The notes beneath the pieces are model-generated. The model worked only from the letters and a program-made list of their open reading frames with translations, ran no database searches and was not told the DNA's origin. 64,000 bases of DNA from Rhizobiaceae bacterium CPCC 101076 (GTDB taxonomy: Bacteria > Pseudomonadota > Alphaproteobacteria > Rhizobiales > Methylopilaceae): positions 62,001-126,000 of the forward strand of contig QDFX01000005.1 in the NCBI GenBank assembly GCA_003347645.1, in the 5' to 3' direction. Shown in pieces: positions 54,675 to 63,417 of the stretch (position 1 is the first letter of the stretch; the number at the start of each line of letters is the position of its first letter). Position numbers and translations under genes: made by a program.

Positions 54675-56342
54675 TTAGAGCCCGTCACGGAACCGGTTCG
54701 TGATCGGATAGCGCCGGTCGCGGCCGAAGTTCTTCTTTGTCACCTTCACACCCGGCGCGGCCTGACGTCTTTTGTATTCTGCCAGATAGAGAAGGCGCTC
54801 GATCTTCCTCACCGTCTCCGGGTCATACCCATCCGCAACGACGTCAGGCACGCTCATCTCCTGCTCGACGAGGCGCTCTAGGATACCGTCCAGGATGTCG
54901 TAGGGTGGGAGCGAATCCTGGTCCTTCTGGTTCTCGCGCAGCTCGGCCGTCGGCGCCTTGGTGATGATGTTCGACGGGATCACTTCGCCGGACGGTCCCA
55001 TCGCATCTGACGGCTTCCAACGATTGCGCAGCGCGGACAGCCGGTAGACCTCGGTCTTGTAGAGATCCTTGATCGGATTGAAGCCGCCATTCATGTCGCC
55101 ATAGAGCGTGGCGTAGCCGACCGACATCTCCGACTTATTGCCGGTCGTCACGACCATCGGCCCGAATTTGTTCGAAACCGACATCAGGATCGTGCCGCGA
55201 ACGCGCGACTGCAGATTCTCCTCCGTGATGCCGCGATTGGTCCCGACGAAGAGCGGGCCAAGTGCCGCCTCGAATTGCTCCACGGGGCCGGCGATCGGCA
55301 CAGTGTCGTAGCGGATGCCGAGTGCCTTGGCACACGCCGCCGCGTCGCCGAGGCTCTCCTCCGATGTGAAGCGGTACGGCAGCATGATCGAGTGGACCCG
55401 ATCCGCTCCAAGCGCATCGACCGCGATCGCGGCGCAGAGCGCAGAATCGATGCCGCCCGACAGGCCGAACACGACACCTGGAAAGCCGTTCTTGTTCACG
55501 TAGTCGCGGAGACCGAGCACACAGGCGCGGTAATTGGCCTCGTCGTCCTCGTCGATGATCTCCTTCGGACCCTCGACGCAGCGCCATTCGTCGCCGGTCC
55601 GCTCCCAGCGGGTCAGCGCGATCTCCTCGGTGAAGGCGGACATCTGGAAGGCGAGCGAGCCGTCCGGGTTCAGCGCGAACGAGGCGCCATCAAAGATCAG
55701 GTCGTCCTGACCGCAGATCTGGTTCGTGTAGATGAAGGGCAAATGCGTCTCGGCTACGCGCAGTGCGGCGATGTTCAGCCGCTCGAGCTGCTTGCCGCGC
55801 CAATAGGGCGAGCCGTTCGGCACGATCAGCATTTCCGCACCGGTCTCGGCCAGGCATTCGGTGACCTGCGTCTCCCAGATGTCCTCGCAGATGGGAATAC
55901 CAAGCAGGACGCCGCGCCAGTCGATCGGCCCCATCAGCGCGCCCGGCTCGAAAACACGCTTCTCATCGAACGGCCCGTAATTCGGCAGTTCGACCTTGAA
56001 TCTCAGCCCATGAACCTTGCCGCCGTCGAGCAGCGCCGCGGCGTTATGGACGCCGTGCTTACCCGGCCAGGGAGAGCCGATCATGACGGCCGGCCCGCCA
56101 TCGCCGGTCTCGGCCGCGAGTTCCTCCACGGCGGCCTGGCAGGCCTTGATGAAGCTCGGTTTGAGGATGAGGTCTTCCGGCGGATAGCCGGAGATGAAAA
56201 GTTCGGTGAAGGCGACGAGATCCACGCAGAGTTCAGCGGCCCTGGCCCTACCCTCGCGCGCCTTCTTTAGATTGCCGGCGACATCGCCAACGGTCGGATT
56301 GAGCTGCGCGATGGCAATGGAAAGTTTTTTTGGCCGGTCCAT
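54675..56342 (-). CDS. nadE: Glutamine-dependent NAD+ synthetase
   Basis: Amidates nicotinic acid adenine dinucleotide to NAD+. 555 residues: N-terminal glutaminase of the nitrilase fold with Glu in FTELFISGYPPEDL, Lys in FDEKRVFEPG and Cys in GIPICEDIWE. The C-terminal synthetase has the PP-loop VFGLSGGIDSALCAAIAVDA, TGNKSEMSVGYATLYGD and YPITNRFRDG. Full length. Convergent with the DUF2865 gene, 12 bp between stops. Confidence 0.96.
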   Translation of the reverse strand: MDRPKKLSIAIAQLNPTVGDVAGNLKKAREGRARAAELCVDLVAFTELFISGYPPEDLILKPSFIKACQAAVEELAAETGDGGPAVMIGSPWPGKHGVHNAAALLDGGKVHGLRFKVELPNYGPFDEKRVFEPGALMGPIDWRGVLLGIPICEDIWETQVTECLAETGAEMLIVPNGSPYWRGKQLERLNIAALRVAETHLPFIYTNQICGQDDLIFDGASFALNPDGSLAFQMSAFTEEIALTRWERTGDEWRCVEGPKEIIDEDDEANYRACVLGLRDYVNKNGFPGVVFGLSGGIDSALCAAIAVDALGADRVHSIMLPYRFTSEESLGDAAACAKALGIRYDTVPIAGPVEQFEAALGPLFVGTNRGITEENLQSRVRGTILMSVSNKFGPMVVTTGNKSEMSVGYATLYGDMNGGFNPIKDLYKTEVYRLSALRNRWKPSDAMGPSGEVIPSNIITKAPTAELRENQKDQDSLPPYDILDGILERLVEQEMSVPDVVADGYDPETVRKIERLLYLAEYKRRQAAPGVKVTKKNFGRDRRYPITNRFRDGL

Positions 56343-56397
56343 ATCCGCGATTTAAGGCGACGAGGCCGCTTCGGCAAACATATTGATGCGCCTTGCC

Positions 56398-57027
56398 TTA
56401 TGCCCAGACGCGGCCGGAGCGCGGCGTGTCGATCTGATAGTCCGTTGCGAGCCGGGAGAAGAACGTGCGGCCGAAATGCCTTGCACGGCCGGCCGGGTCG
56501 GACGGGTCGTGGGCGATCTCTCCGCGCGCATTGCCATAGCCCTGAACCGCGCCGACGAAAACCGAGTGGGTGTAGCGGCAATATTCCTGCATCTGATGGA
56601 CAATACCCGCCGCGGCCGTCGGAAACGTCTCCTCGGAACTGAGCAGGAGTCCCACCCGCTTGCCCGCCATTTCCTCGACCGTCGCCGGCGACCGAGGATG
56701 GGACGCGGCGACGTAACAGAACATCCGGTCGAAGAACGTCTTGAGCTGCGCCGACATGCCGTACCAATAGATCGGCGTCGCCGCGATGAAGCCATCCGCC
56801 GGCAGGAACCTGCCGAGAAAGGCGTCGCGAAAGCCGTCCTCGATTGAGCACTCACCATCTGTCCTGCGGCAAATCCGGCAATCCCGCAGGAATGCCGAAA
56901 GCACGTCATCGGCGAAGACGATCTCGGCACCATGCCCGGCTTCGTTGAGCCCCGAGCACGCCGCCCGCGCGAGCATCGCGGAATTCCCGTCGCGCCTTGG
57001 GCTCGCCGCCAGAATGAACGTTTTCAT
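56398..57027 (-). CDS. NAD(P)H-dependent flavodoxin-like oxidoreductase
   Basis: 209 residues, FMN-reductase fold: ILAASPRRDGNSAMLAR phosphate loop, CRICRRTDGEC Cys cluster (as in iron-sulphur flavoprotein relatives), ATPIYWYGMSAQLKTFFDR and VGLLLSSEETF. Reduces flavins, quinones or similar acceptors; substrate unknown. ATG 57027 follows GGAGGG; a GTG is directly before it. Divergent from an HxlR regulator across 85 bp. Confidence 0.85.
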   Translation of the reverse strand: MKTFILAASPRRDGNSAMLARAACSGLNEAGHGAEIVFADDVLSAFLRDCRICRRTDGECSIEDGFRDAFLGRFLPADGFIAATPIYWYGMSAQLKTFFDRMFCYVAASHPRSPATVEEMAGKRVGLLLSSEETFPTAAAGIVHQMQEYCRYTHSVFVGAVQGYGNARGEIAHDPSDPAGRARHFGRTFFSRLATDYQIDTPRSGRVWA

Positions 57028-57112
57028 CACTGCCCTCCGTTGCCGAGGAAGAGGATTTCGTCTCTAGTAACCGAAAGGCAAGTACGCACCTTCTAGTGCC
57101 TATAGGGGTTTG

Positions 57113-57484
57113 ATGATACGCGAGCGGAAGCCACCTCCAAGCGTCTTCGACGAGACCTGTTCGGCGCGGCATGCACTGGAATTGATCGCCAGCAAATGGA
57201 CGATGCTGATCCTGCCCGCGCTCGCCGAGGGGCCGATGCGCAACGGCGCCCTGTTGCGCCGTATCGGCGGTATCTCACAGAAAATGCTGACGCAGACGCT
57301 GAAGGATCTGGAGCGGAACGGCCTCGTCATACGCGAGGACCGTCAGACCGTGCCGCCGCATGTCGAATACCGGTTGAGCGAGGTCGGCCGTTCGCTCAGC
57401 GATACTTTGGCCGTGCTGGATCGCTGGGCAGAGCAGAACTTCCTCGAACTCGATGCCGCGCGAGAACGGTTCGACGCGCGCTGA
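57113..57484 (+). CDS. HxlR-family transcriptional regulator (copy 1)
   Basis: 123 residues, winged helix: TCSARHALELIASKWTMLIL, LLRRIGGISQKMLTQTLKDL, and VEYRLSEVGRSLSDTL. The Cys just before the first helix (position of the redox Cys in YodB-type regulators) is conserved, so quinone or electrophile sensing is plausible. Start ATG 57113 is the first after a TTG at 57110. Confidence 0.9.
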   Translation: MIRERKPPPSVFDETCSARHALELIASKWTMLILPALAEGPMRNGALLRRIGGISQKMLTQTLKDLERNGLVIREDRQTVPPHVEYRLSEVGRSLSDTLAVLDRWAEQNFLELDAARERFDAR

Positions 57485-57491
57485 CGGACAC

Positions 57492-57890
57492 TTACTCGGC
57501 GGCAACCGGTTGCAGCGGTTCCCTCGCGCCCGGCTCAACCACCGCGGACGCCCGTCGCGCCTTCATTTCCTCGAGATACTCAGCGCCCCAATCGCGCAGA
57601 GCGGCTATGACCGGAGAGAGAGAGCGGCCGAGTTCCGTCAGCTCGTAGTCGACGCGTGGCGGAATGCTCGGCGTCACGGTCCGTGAGATCATGCCGACGG
57701 CCTCCAGTTCGCGAAGCTGGCGTGTCAGCACGCGCTGGGTTGCGCCCGGGATTTGCCTGCGCAACTCGTTGAACCGCACCGGCCCGTCGATGAGGTTATA
57801 GAGGACGACGCCTTTCCAGCGGCCACCGATGAGATCGAGGGTCGCCTCGACCGGACATCCGGCTTTGCAATTGTATTCGCGAGCCTTCAT
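57492..57890 (-). CDS. HxlR-family transcriptional regulator (copy 2)
   Basis: 132 residues: NCKAGCPVEATLDLIGGRWK, LRRQIPGATQRVLTRQLREL, PPRVDYELTELGRSLSPV. It has two Cys at the N-terminus, again fitting a redox-sensing DUF24 regulator. ATG 57890 (MKAREYN) is chosen. Divergent from the zinc-less alcohol dehydrogenase gene at 58018. Confidence 0.9.
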   Translation of the reverse strand: MKAREYNCKAGCPVEATLDLIGGRWKGVVLYNLIDGPVRFNELRRQIPGATQRVLTRQLRELEAVGMISRTVTPSIPPRVDYELTELGRSLSPVIAALRDWGAEYLEEMKARRASAVVEPGAREPLQPVAAE

Positions 57891-58017
57891 CGCACTCTCC
57901 CGGTGGACAGAAAGGATACTACCCGACCGTTTTGTACCTTCTTGAGCCTGCCCGGACCCATGCCGATGTTCCGGCCATGAACGTCCCGCCGGGGCACCTA
58001 GATCAGGAACCGCAGAC

Positions 58018-59031
58018 ATGAAGGCCACAGGTTATATCAATCCGCTTCCGATATCCGATCCGAACTCCCTGTCCGACATCGAGATCGCGGCGCCGAAACC
58101 GGGTTCGCGCGATCTCCTGGTCGAGGTCAAGGCAGTTTCGGTCAATCCAGTCGATACCAAGATTCGCCGTGGGCGCCGCAGTGGAACGGCCGACCAACCG
58201 GTCGTGCTCGGCTGGGATGCCGCGGGCGTGGTCACGGAAATCGGTTCCGAGGTCACGCTGTTCAAGCCCGGCGACGAAGTGTTCTACGCCGGCGCGATCG
58301 AGCGGCCGGGCACCAATGCCGAATTGCACGTGGTCGATGAGCGCATTGTCGGCAGGAAGCCGAAGAGTCTCGACTTCGCAGACGCGGCGGCTCTACCGCT
58401 GACCGCGATCACCGCCTGGGAGATGCTGTTCGACCGGATGCGGATCGAAAGGGATGGTGGAGAAGGCGACACGATCCTGATCATGGCCGGTGCCGGCGGC
58501 GTCGGTTCGATCGCGACCCAGCTTGCCCGTAAGCTCACCCGCCTTACCGTCGTCGCCTCGGCCTCGCGTCCGGAGACGATCGAGTTCGCTAAGGCGCAGG
58601 GTGCGCATTTCATTGTCGACCATACCAAGCCGCTGGCCGAACAGTTCAAGGAGCAGAACATTCCTGCCCCACGCTACATCTTCAGCACATCGTCGACGGC
58701 AAGAGACCTGCCGCGATTCGTCGAGATCGCCAAGCCGCAGGGAATCATCGGCGCGATCGATGATGACGAGACGGTCAATGTCGCGTCGCTCAAGGGCAAG
58801 GCTCTCGGCTTCGTCTGGGAGATGATGTTCGCGCGCCCCCTCTATCAGACAGAGGACATGATCGAGCAACATCGCCTGCTCAATGCCGTTTCGGAACTGG
58901 TCGACAAGGGTGTCATCAAAACGACAGCGAACGAGCGGCTGCAGGGCATCAACGCGGCGAACCTGAAGACCGCGCACGCCAAGCTGGAGAGCGGCCGGAC
59001 GATCGGCAAGATCGTCCTCGAAAGCTTCTGA
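58018..59031 (+). CDS. Zinc-binding-type alcohol dehydrogenase / quinone oxidoreductase (ZADH family)
   Basis: 337 residues, medium-chain dehydrogenase fold: VKAVSVNPVDTKIRRG, VLGWDAAGVVTEIGSEVTLF, LPLTAITAWEMLFDRM, and NADPH loop IMAGAGGVGSIATQLARKL. The zinc-ligand Cys are absent, as in the quinone oxidoreductase branch (TIGR02817). Probably reduces quinones or enones under control of the divergent HxlR. Followed 7 bp on by the convergent monooxygenase gene end. Confidence 0.9.
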   Translation: MKATGYINPLPISDPNSLSDIEIAAPKPGSRDLLVEVKAVSVNPVDTKIRRGRRSGTADQPVVLGWDAAGVVTEIGSEVTLFKPGDEVFYAGAIERPGTNAELHVVDERIVGRKPKSLDFADAAALPLTAITAWEMLFDRMRIERDGGEGDTILIMAGAGGVGSIATQLARKLTRLTVVASASRPETIEFAKAQGAHFIVDHTKPLAEQFKEQNIPAPRYIFSTSSTARDLPRFVEIAKPQGIIGAIDDDETVNVASLKGKALGFVWEMMFARPLYQTEDMIEQHRLLNAVSELVDKGVIKTTANERLQGINAANLKTAHAKLESGRTIGKIVLESF

Positions 59032-59038
59032 CGCCGTT

Positions 59039-60628
59039 TCAGGTTTTCAGTCGAACATTGCGGGTGAGGTAGGAAACGACCTCGCCCTCCGACCATGACG
59101 GCATGTAGAGCCCGACATAGCCGTCCGGCCGGACCAGCCATGCCTCGGCCTCCTGCCCCCCCAATGTCGCGGCAAAGTCCCCGGCTTCGTCGCGGATGAT
59201 CGTGATCCCAAAGGGATCGGCCACCGACGTGCCCGCGGGGAGAATTGCGACCACGCGCACCACGCCTCCGAAACGCTCGCGAAGATTTTCCCCGAGACGC
59301 TCGATCGACCCGATATCTCCGGCCTGCGCGGTGATGAGGAGAACGAAGTTCGTCCCCTTCAGAACATCGAACAGGCGCAAGGGGAATCCGAATCCGGACC
59401 GGCGAAGGCCCTGCGCATCGGGGCAGCGGTCACCGGCAACCACATCGTCGCCGTCCGGCCCGATCGACAACGGTCCGTTGGTGTAGGCGACCAGCACCTG
59501 GGTATCCTCCAGTCGCTGGTCGGTCTTCGTGTCCTCGCTCCCGAGATTGACGCTCGCCTGCGTGGTCCTCTCGATCACGTCCATCGCCACCGGCCGGCGC
59601 TCGGCCTCATAGCTGTCGAGGAGACCATCGCTCGCCCGGCCCCTGGAAACCAGCGCGAGCTTCCAGGCGAGATTGTAGGCGTCCTGGATGCCGGTGTTCA
59701 TGCCCTGCCCGCCGGTCGGCGGGTGAATGTGGCAGGCGTCGCCCGCAATGAAGGCATTACCGACTCGGTACGTCGCGGCGAGTCGCATGCTGATCCGGAA
59801 GATCGACGACCATCGCATCCCGGTCAGCTTCGGCGGGTCGGGAATGAGCCTGTCGGCCACTTCCTGCAGATCGGCGAGCGTCGCGCCCGGCCGGTCGGAC
59901 TGGATGCCATGCTCCGTTCCACCCGGCGCGCGCAATCTCTCCGGAGCCAGCATCGATACGCGGTAGCGCCCGCGTTCGGGCAGCGGCACGGCCACGAAAA
60001 TGTCCGGCGGCCCACCCTCTGCCGGCTTGATCGCGCGCAGGGAGAACCCTCGTGGCAGGTCCCAATCGATGCGGACATCGCCGAGCATGAAATCCCAGGG
60101 AAAGGCCTCTCCCTCGAAGTCGATGTCGAGCGCCTTGCGGACCGCGCTATGGGCGCCGTCGCAGCCGACGACATGGGAGAAATTGGCGACGGTCCGACCG
60201 GCCGGACGTTCCAGCGAAACCAGGACTTCGCCCTCCGATTGCTGAAGTCCTGCGAAGGTGACGCCCCGCTCGACCACCACGCCGTAGCTGGCGAGATGGG
60301 CTTCGAGGATCGCCTCGGTCGCATATTGGGGAATACCCAATCCGCCATAAGGCAGGTCGGAAAGGTCGCGCACCATGTCGGCCGGCGGCCGGCCGTCAAG
60401 CAGCGCGCGCATGCCCGTAATCCAAAGGCCGGCGTCCACGATCTCGCGCGCCACGCCCATGTCCTCGAACACTTCGAGCGTTCGTGGCGTCACGCCGATG
60501 GCCCGGCAATGAGGGGATCGTTCAGTGCGGCTGTCGATAATACGGACAATCGCGCCGTGCCGCGCGAGCTCCGCTGCGAGTGTCAGGCCGACAGGACCGG
60601 CTCCGACGACAAGTATTGTCTTGTTCAT
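59039..60628 (-). CDS. FAD-dependent aromatic monooxygenase (PheA/TfdB-like)
   Basis: 529 residues. FAD-binding GAGPVGLTLAAELARHGAIV and the ribose-contact helix; CDGAHSAVRKALDI (DG motif) and GDACHIHPPTGGQGMNTGIQ (GD motif) are class A flavoprotein monooxygenase signatures. A C-terminal thioredoxin-like domain ends the protein (LLITAQAGDIGSIERL, WLVRPDGYVGLY). It likely hydroxylates an aromatic substrate, unknown. ATG 60628 gives the normal N-terminus (MNKTILVVGAG). Confidence 0.92.
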   Translation of the reverse strand: MNKTILVVGAGPVGLTLAAELARHGAIVRIIDSRTERSPHCRAIGVTPRTLEVFEDMGVAREIVDAGLWITGMRALLDGRPPADMVRDLSDLPYGGLGIPQYATEAILEAHLASYGVVVERGVTFAGLQQSEGEVLVSLERPAGRTVANFSHVVGCDGAHSAVRKALDIDFEGEAFPWDFMLGDVRIDWDLPRGFSLRAIKPAEGGPPDIFVAVPLPERGRYRVSMLAPERLRAPGGTEHGIQSDRPGATLADLQEVADRLIPDPPKLTGMRWSSIFRISMRLAATYRVGNAFIAGDACHIHPPTGGQGMNTGIQDAYNLAWKLALVSRGRASDGLLDSYEAERRPVAMDVIERTTQASVNLGSEDTKTDQRLEDTQVLVAYTNGPLSIGPDGDDVVAGDRCPDAQGLRRSGFGFPLRLFDVLKGTNFVLLITAQAGDIGSIERLGENLRERFGGVVRVVAILPAGTSVADPFGITIIRDEAGDFAATLGGQEAEAWLVRPDGYVGLYMPSWSEGEVVSYLTRNVRLKT

Positions 60629-60699
60629 TGGCACCCTGACGTTTCTTCCCGGCCGCATTGTCACGCGCCGGGAAGAAACCGTCTATGGGGGTGCGAGTA

Positions 60700-62085
60700 T
60701 TACTCCGCCGCGACAACCCGGACGCGTTCGCGGCCGGCCTTTTCCTTCTTCAGCTCTTCAGCCAGGAGGAAGGCGAGCTCGATCGCCTGCTCGGCGTTGA
60801 GGCGCGGGTCGCAATGCGTGTGGTAGCGGTCCTGCAGGTCCGCGTCCGAGATGGCGCGGGCGCCGCCCGTGCATTCCGTCACGTTCTGGCCGGTCATCTC
60901 GATATGGATGCCGCCTGCATGGGTGCCTTCCGCGCGATGCACCGCGAAGAAGTCGATGACCTCCTTCAGGATGCGCTCGAACGGACGGGTCTTGTAGCCG
61001 CCGGCCGTGATCGTGTTGCCGTGCATCGGATCGCACGACCAAACGACGTTCCTGCCCTCGCGCTTCACGGCGCGGATCAGGCCCGGCAAATGGTCGAACA
61101 CCTTCTCATGCCCGAAGCGGGCGATCAGGGTCAGGCGACCGGGCTCGTTCTCTGGGTTGAGAATGTCGATCAGTTCGATCAGCTCGTCCGCCTTGAGCGA
61201 CGGACCGCATTTCAAGCCGATCGGGTTCTTCACGCCCCGGCAGAATTCGAGATGCGCATGATCCTTCTGGCGCGTGCGGTCGCCGATCCAGAGCATGTGC
61301 CCGGAGGTCGCGTACCAGTCGCCCGAGGTCGAATCCACGCGGGTCAGCGCCTGCTCGAAGCCGAGCAGCAGCGCCTCGTGCGAGGTGTAGAGATCGGTCG
61401 TGCGCAACTCCGGATGGGCCTCGGGGTCGATGCCGCAGGCGCGCATGAAGTCGAGCGACTCCGTGATGCGATCCGCGATCTCCCTGTAACGGCTCGACTG
61501 CGGGCTCTCCTTGACGAAGCCCAGCATCCACTGATGCGCCTGGTCGAGATTGGCGTAGCCGCCGGTTGCGAATGCGCGCAGCAGGTTCAGCGTCGCCGCC
61601 GACTGGCGATAGGCCATCAGCAGGCGATGCGGATCCGGAATACGGGCCTCGGGCGTGAACGCCGCATCATTGATGATGTCGCCACGATAGCTCGGCAGCG
61701 TCACGCCGTTGATCGTCTCGTTGTCGGACGAGCGCGGCTTGGCGAACTGACCGGCAACGCGGCCGACCTTTACCACCGGCAGCGAACCGGCATAGGTCAG
61801 CACCACGGCCATCTGCAGCAGGACGCGGAAGAAGTCGCGGATGTTGTCGGCGCGGTGCTCGAGGAAGCTCTCGGCGCAATCGCCGCCCTGGAGAAGGAAG
61901 GCCTCGCCGGCGGCAACCTTGGCCAGATTCCGTTTCAGCTTACGCGCCTCGCCTGCAAAAACGAGCGGCGGGAAGGTCGCGAGCTGCGTCTCCACCGCGG
62001 CCAGAGCCGCTTCGTCGGGATAACCGGGAACCTGGACGATCGGCTTCGATCTCCAGCTGTCCGGTGTCCAACGCTCCGTCGTCAT
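60700..62085 (-). CDS. Class II 3-deoxy-7-phosphoheptulonate synthase
   Basis: First enzyme of the shikimate pathway (phosphoenolpyruvate + erythrose-4-phosphate). 461 residues of the plant-type family: [46 protein letters not shown]-less [20 protein letters not shown] segment, [10 protein letters not shown] and [12 protein letters not shown] with the metal Cys/His. ATG 62085 follows GGAGGA. It is isolated from other shikimate genes. Confidence 0.95.
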   Translation of the reverse strand: MTTERWTPDSWRSKPIVQVPGYPDEAALAAVETQLATFPPLVFAGEARKLKRNLAKVAAGEAFLLQGGDCAESFLEHRADNIRDFFRVLLQMAVVLTYAGSLPVVKVGRVAGQFAKPRSSDNETINGVTLPSYRGDIINDAAFTPEARIPDPHRLLMAYRQSAATLNLLRAFATGGYANLDQAHQWMLGFVKESPQSSRYREIADRITESLDFMRACGIDPEAHPELRTTDLYTSHEALLLGFEQALTRVDSTSGDWYATSGHMLWIGDRTRQKDHAHLEFCRGVKNPIGLKCGPSLKADELIELIDILNPENEPGRLTLIARFGHEKVFDHLPGLIRAVKREGRNVVWSCDPMHGNTITAGGYKTRPFERILKEVIDFFAVHRAEGTHAGGIHIEMTGQNVTECTGGARAISDADLQDRYHTHCDPRLNAEQAIELAFLLAEELKKEKAGRERVRVVAAE

Positions 62086-62239
62086 TGCTTTATCCTCCAC
62101 TTCGGACGCAGGTCCCGTCCGGAAAGCGGGGTATATAGACCTCGCTTATCCCGCGCGCAAAGCATCAAGACGCAATGATTGGCTGTCATGCGTGCAAGAA
62201 AGCTCGCCTGGCTTCGACAAGTTGTTCGGGATCAGTGAA

Positions 62240-63298
62240 TTAGGAACGATCCTGCACGATCACGCCGTACCAGCCGAGGCCGCGATAGGTTTCGTAGCCG
62301 GGCGTTGCGTGGAACGCGACGAGTGAGCCGTTCGGCGCGGTGTAATAGCCGCTCTCGCCTCCACGGATATCGAGCGACAGCCGTTCCGACAGGACACCTC
62401 GCCCGTCGGAGGATGCGAGAATCCGCTGATCGGCATCGACGAGCATCACCCTCGAATGCGCCTTCTCGTCTTCGGACAGCCGCACGCCCTCGACGATCGT
62501 CTTCGCCTGCGGCGCCCAGTCGAAATGTGCGGCGAGCACGCCGATCGGCTTTCCGTTCGCCTTGCCGCCTTCGCAGATCTGCGCCGAATAGGTGGCACTG
62601 GTTCCATTACCCAGCAAAGGCTGCACCGCGATATCGTCGACGGCGAAGGCATCGCCACCACGGAGTGACATGGCCTGCTGGAACCAGCTCTCGCGGGAGA
62701 CATCCGCGCCGGCCACCTGGTAACGGCCCGGGCGGCCGTTCGCGAGAATCTTGCCGTCGGTGCTGCAGAGCCAGAGGTCGAGATAGACGGTATAGGCATC
62801 GAGGATCACGCCCAGCCGTTCGCTGGCATAGGCCTTCGCGCCGTCGTCCTTGGCTGCCGCACAATCGACGACAGCGGAATCCGTCGCCCACCAGCGCACG
62901 TCGCATGTGCGCTCATAGAGATTGCGATCGATGATCTCGATGGCGTTGAGCGCGAGATCGACGAGACGGGCGCCCTGCGCCTGCCGGGCCATGATCGCGG
63001 TCAGCCGTTCGAGCTCGGTGATCTGACCGACCAATTCTTCTTCGAGACTGCCGGCGACCGTCGCCACCTCGCCGCCGACGCCGCGAACTTCCTGCGCGAC
63101 GATGGCGAAGCCGCGTCCCGCATCCCCTGCCCGGCCGGCCTCGATCATGGCGTTCAGCGCGAGGATGCGCATACGGCTCGTGATCTTCTGGATGTCCTGG
63201 ATCTTGCGATTGGTCAGCGTATTGACGGCCGTCGTCAGGCTGGCGACATCCGCCAGCGAGACTGCCGCCTCACCTTGGGCTTTCTGACTAGCGAACAT
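62240..63298 (-). CDS. Soluble chemoreceptor-like protein, signalling tip followed by a Cache-type sensor
   Basis: 352 residues with no membrane segment. The N-terminal third holds the methyl-accepting signalling hairpin tip: ITSRMRILALNAMIEAGRAG and DAGRGFAIVAQEVRGV. After a short linker a Cache-like domain follows: YLDLWLCSTDGKILANGRP, RESWFQQAMSLRGGDAFAV, GVLAAHFDWAPQAKTIVEG, FHATPGYETYRGLGW. The usual order (sensor, membrane, signal) is reversed and the coiled-coil stalk is short. It may be a cytoplasmic sensor coupling to CheA/CheW; no che gene is near. Confidence 0.75.
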   Translation of the reverse strand: MFASQKAQGEAAVSLADVASLTTAVNTLTNRKIQDIQKITSRMRILALNAMIEAGRAGDAGRGFAIVAQEVRGVGGEVATVAGSLEEELVGQITELERLTAIMARQAQGARLVDLALNAIEIIDRNLYERTCDVRWWATDSAVVDCAAAKDDGAKAYASERLGVILDAYTVYLDLWLCSTDGKILANGRPGRYQVAGADVSRESWFQQAMSLRGGDAFAVDDIAVQPLLGNGTSATYSAQICEGGKANGKPIGVLAAHFDWAPQAKTIVEGVRLSEDEKAHSRVMLVDADQRILASSDGRGVLSERLSLDIRGGESGYYTAPNGSLVAFHATPGYETYRGLGWYGVIVQDRS

Positions 63299-63417
63299 TG
63301 AGCGCCCCCAGCACCCGCATCGCAGGATCGGTCAGTAGCCTTAGCAGTTCATCGTTTCCGCAAGCTTAATACGCCGAAACTGCTCATAAAATTGCTTGAG
63401 ATGTAATTATGCCTGCA

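Noticed and set aside
57912-57940. Inverted repeat (AAGGATAC ... GTACCTT) between HxlR copy 2 and the ZADH gene as operator
   Set aside because: The arms match only with an inserted base, so I did not list it as a feature, though the position would fit.
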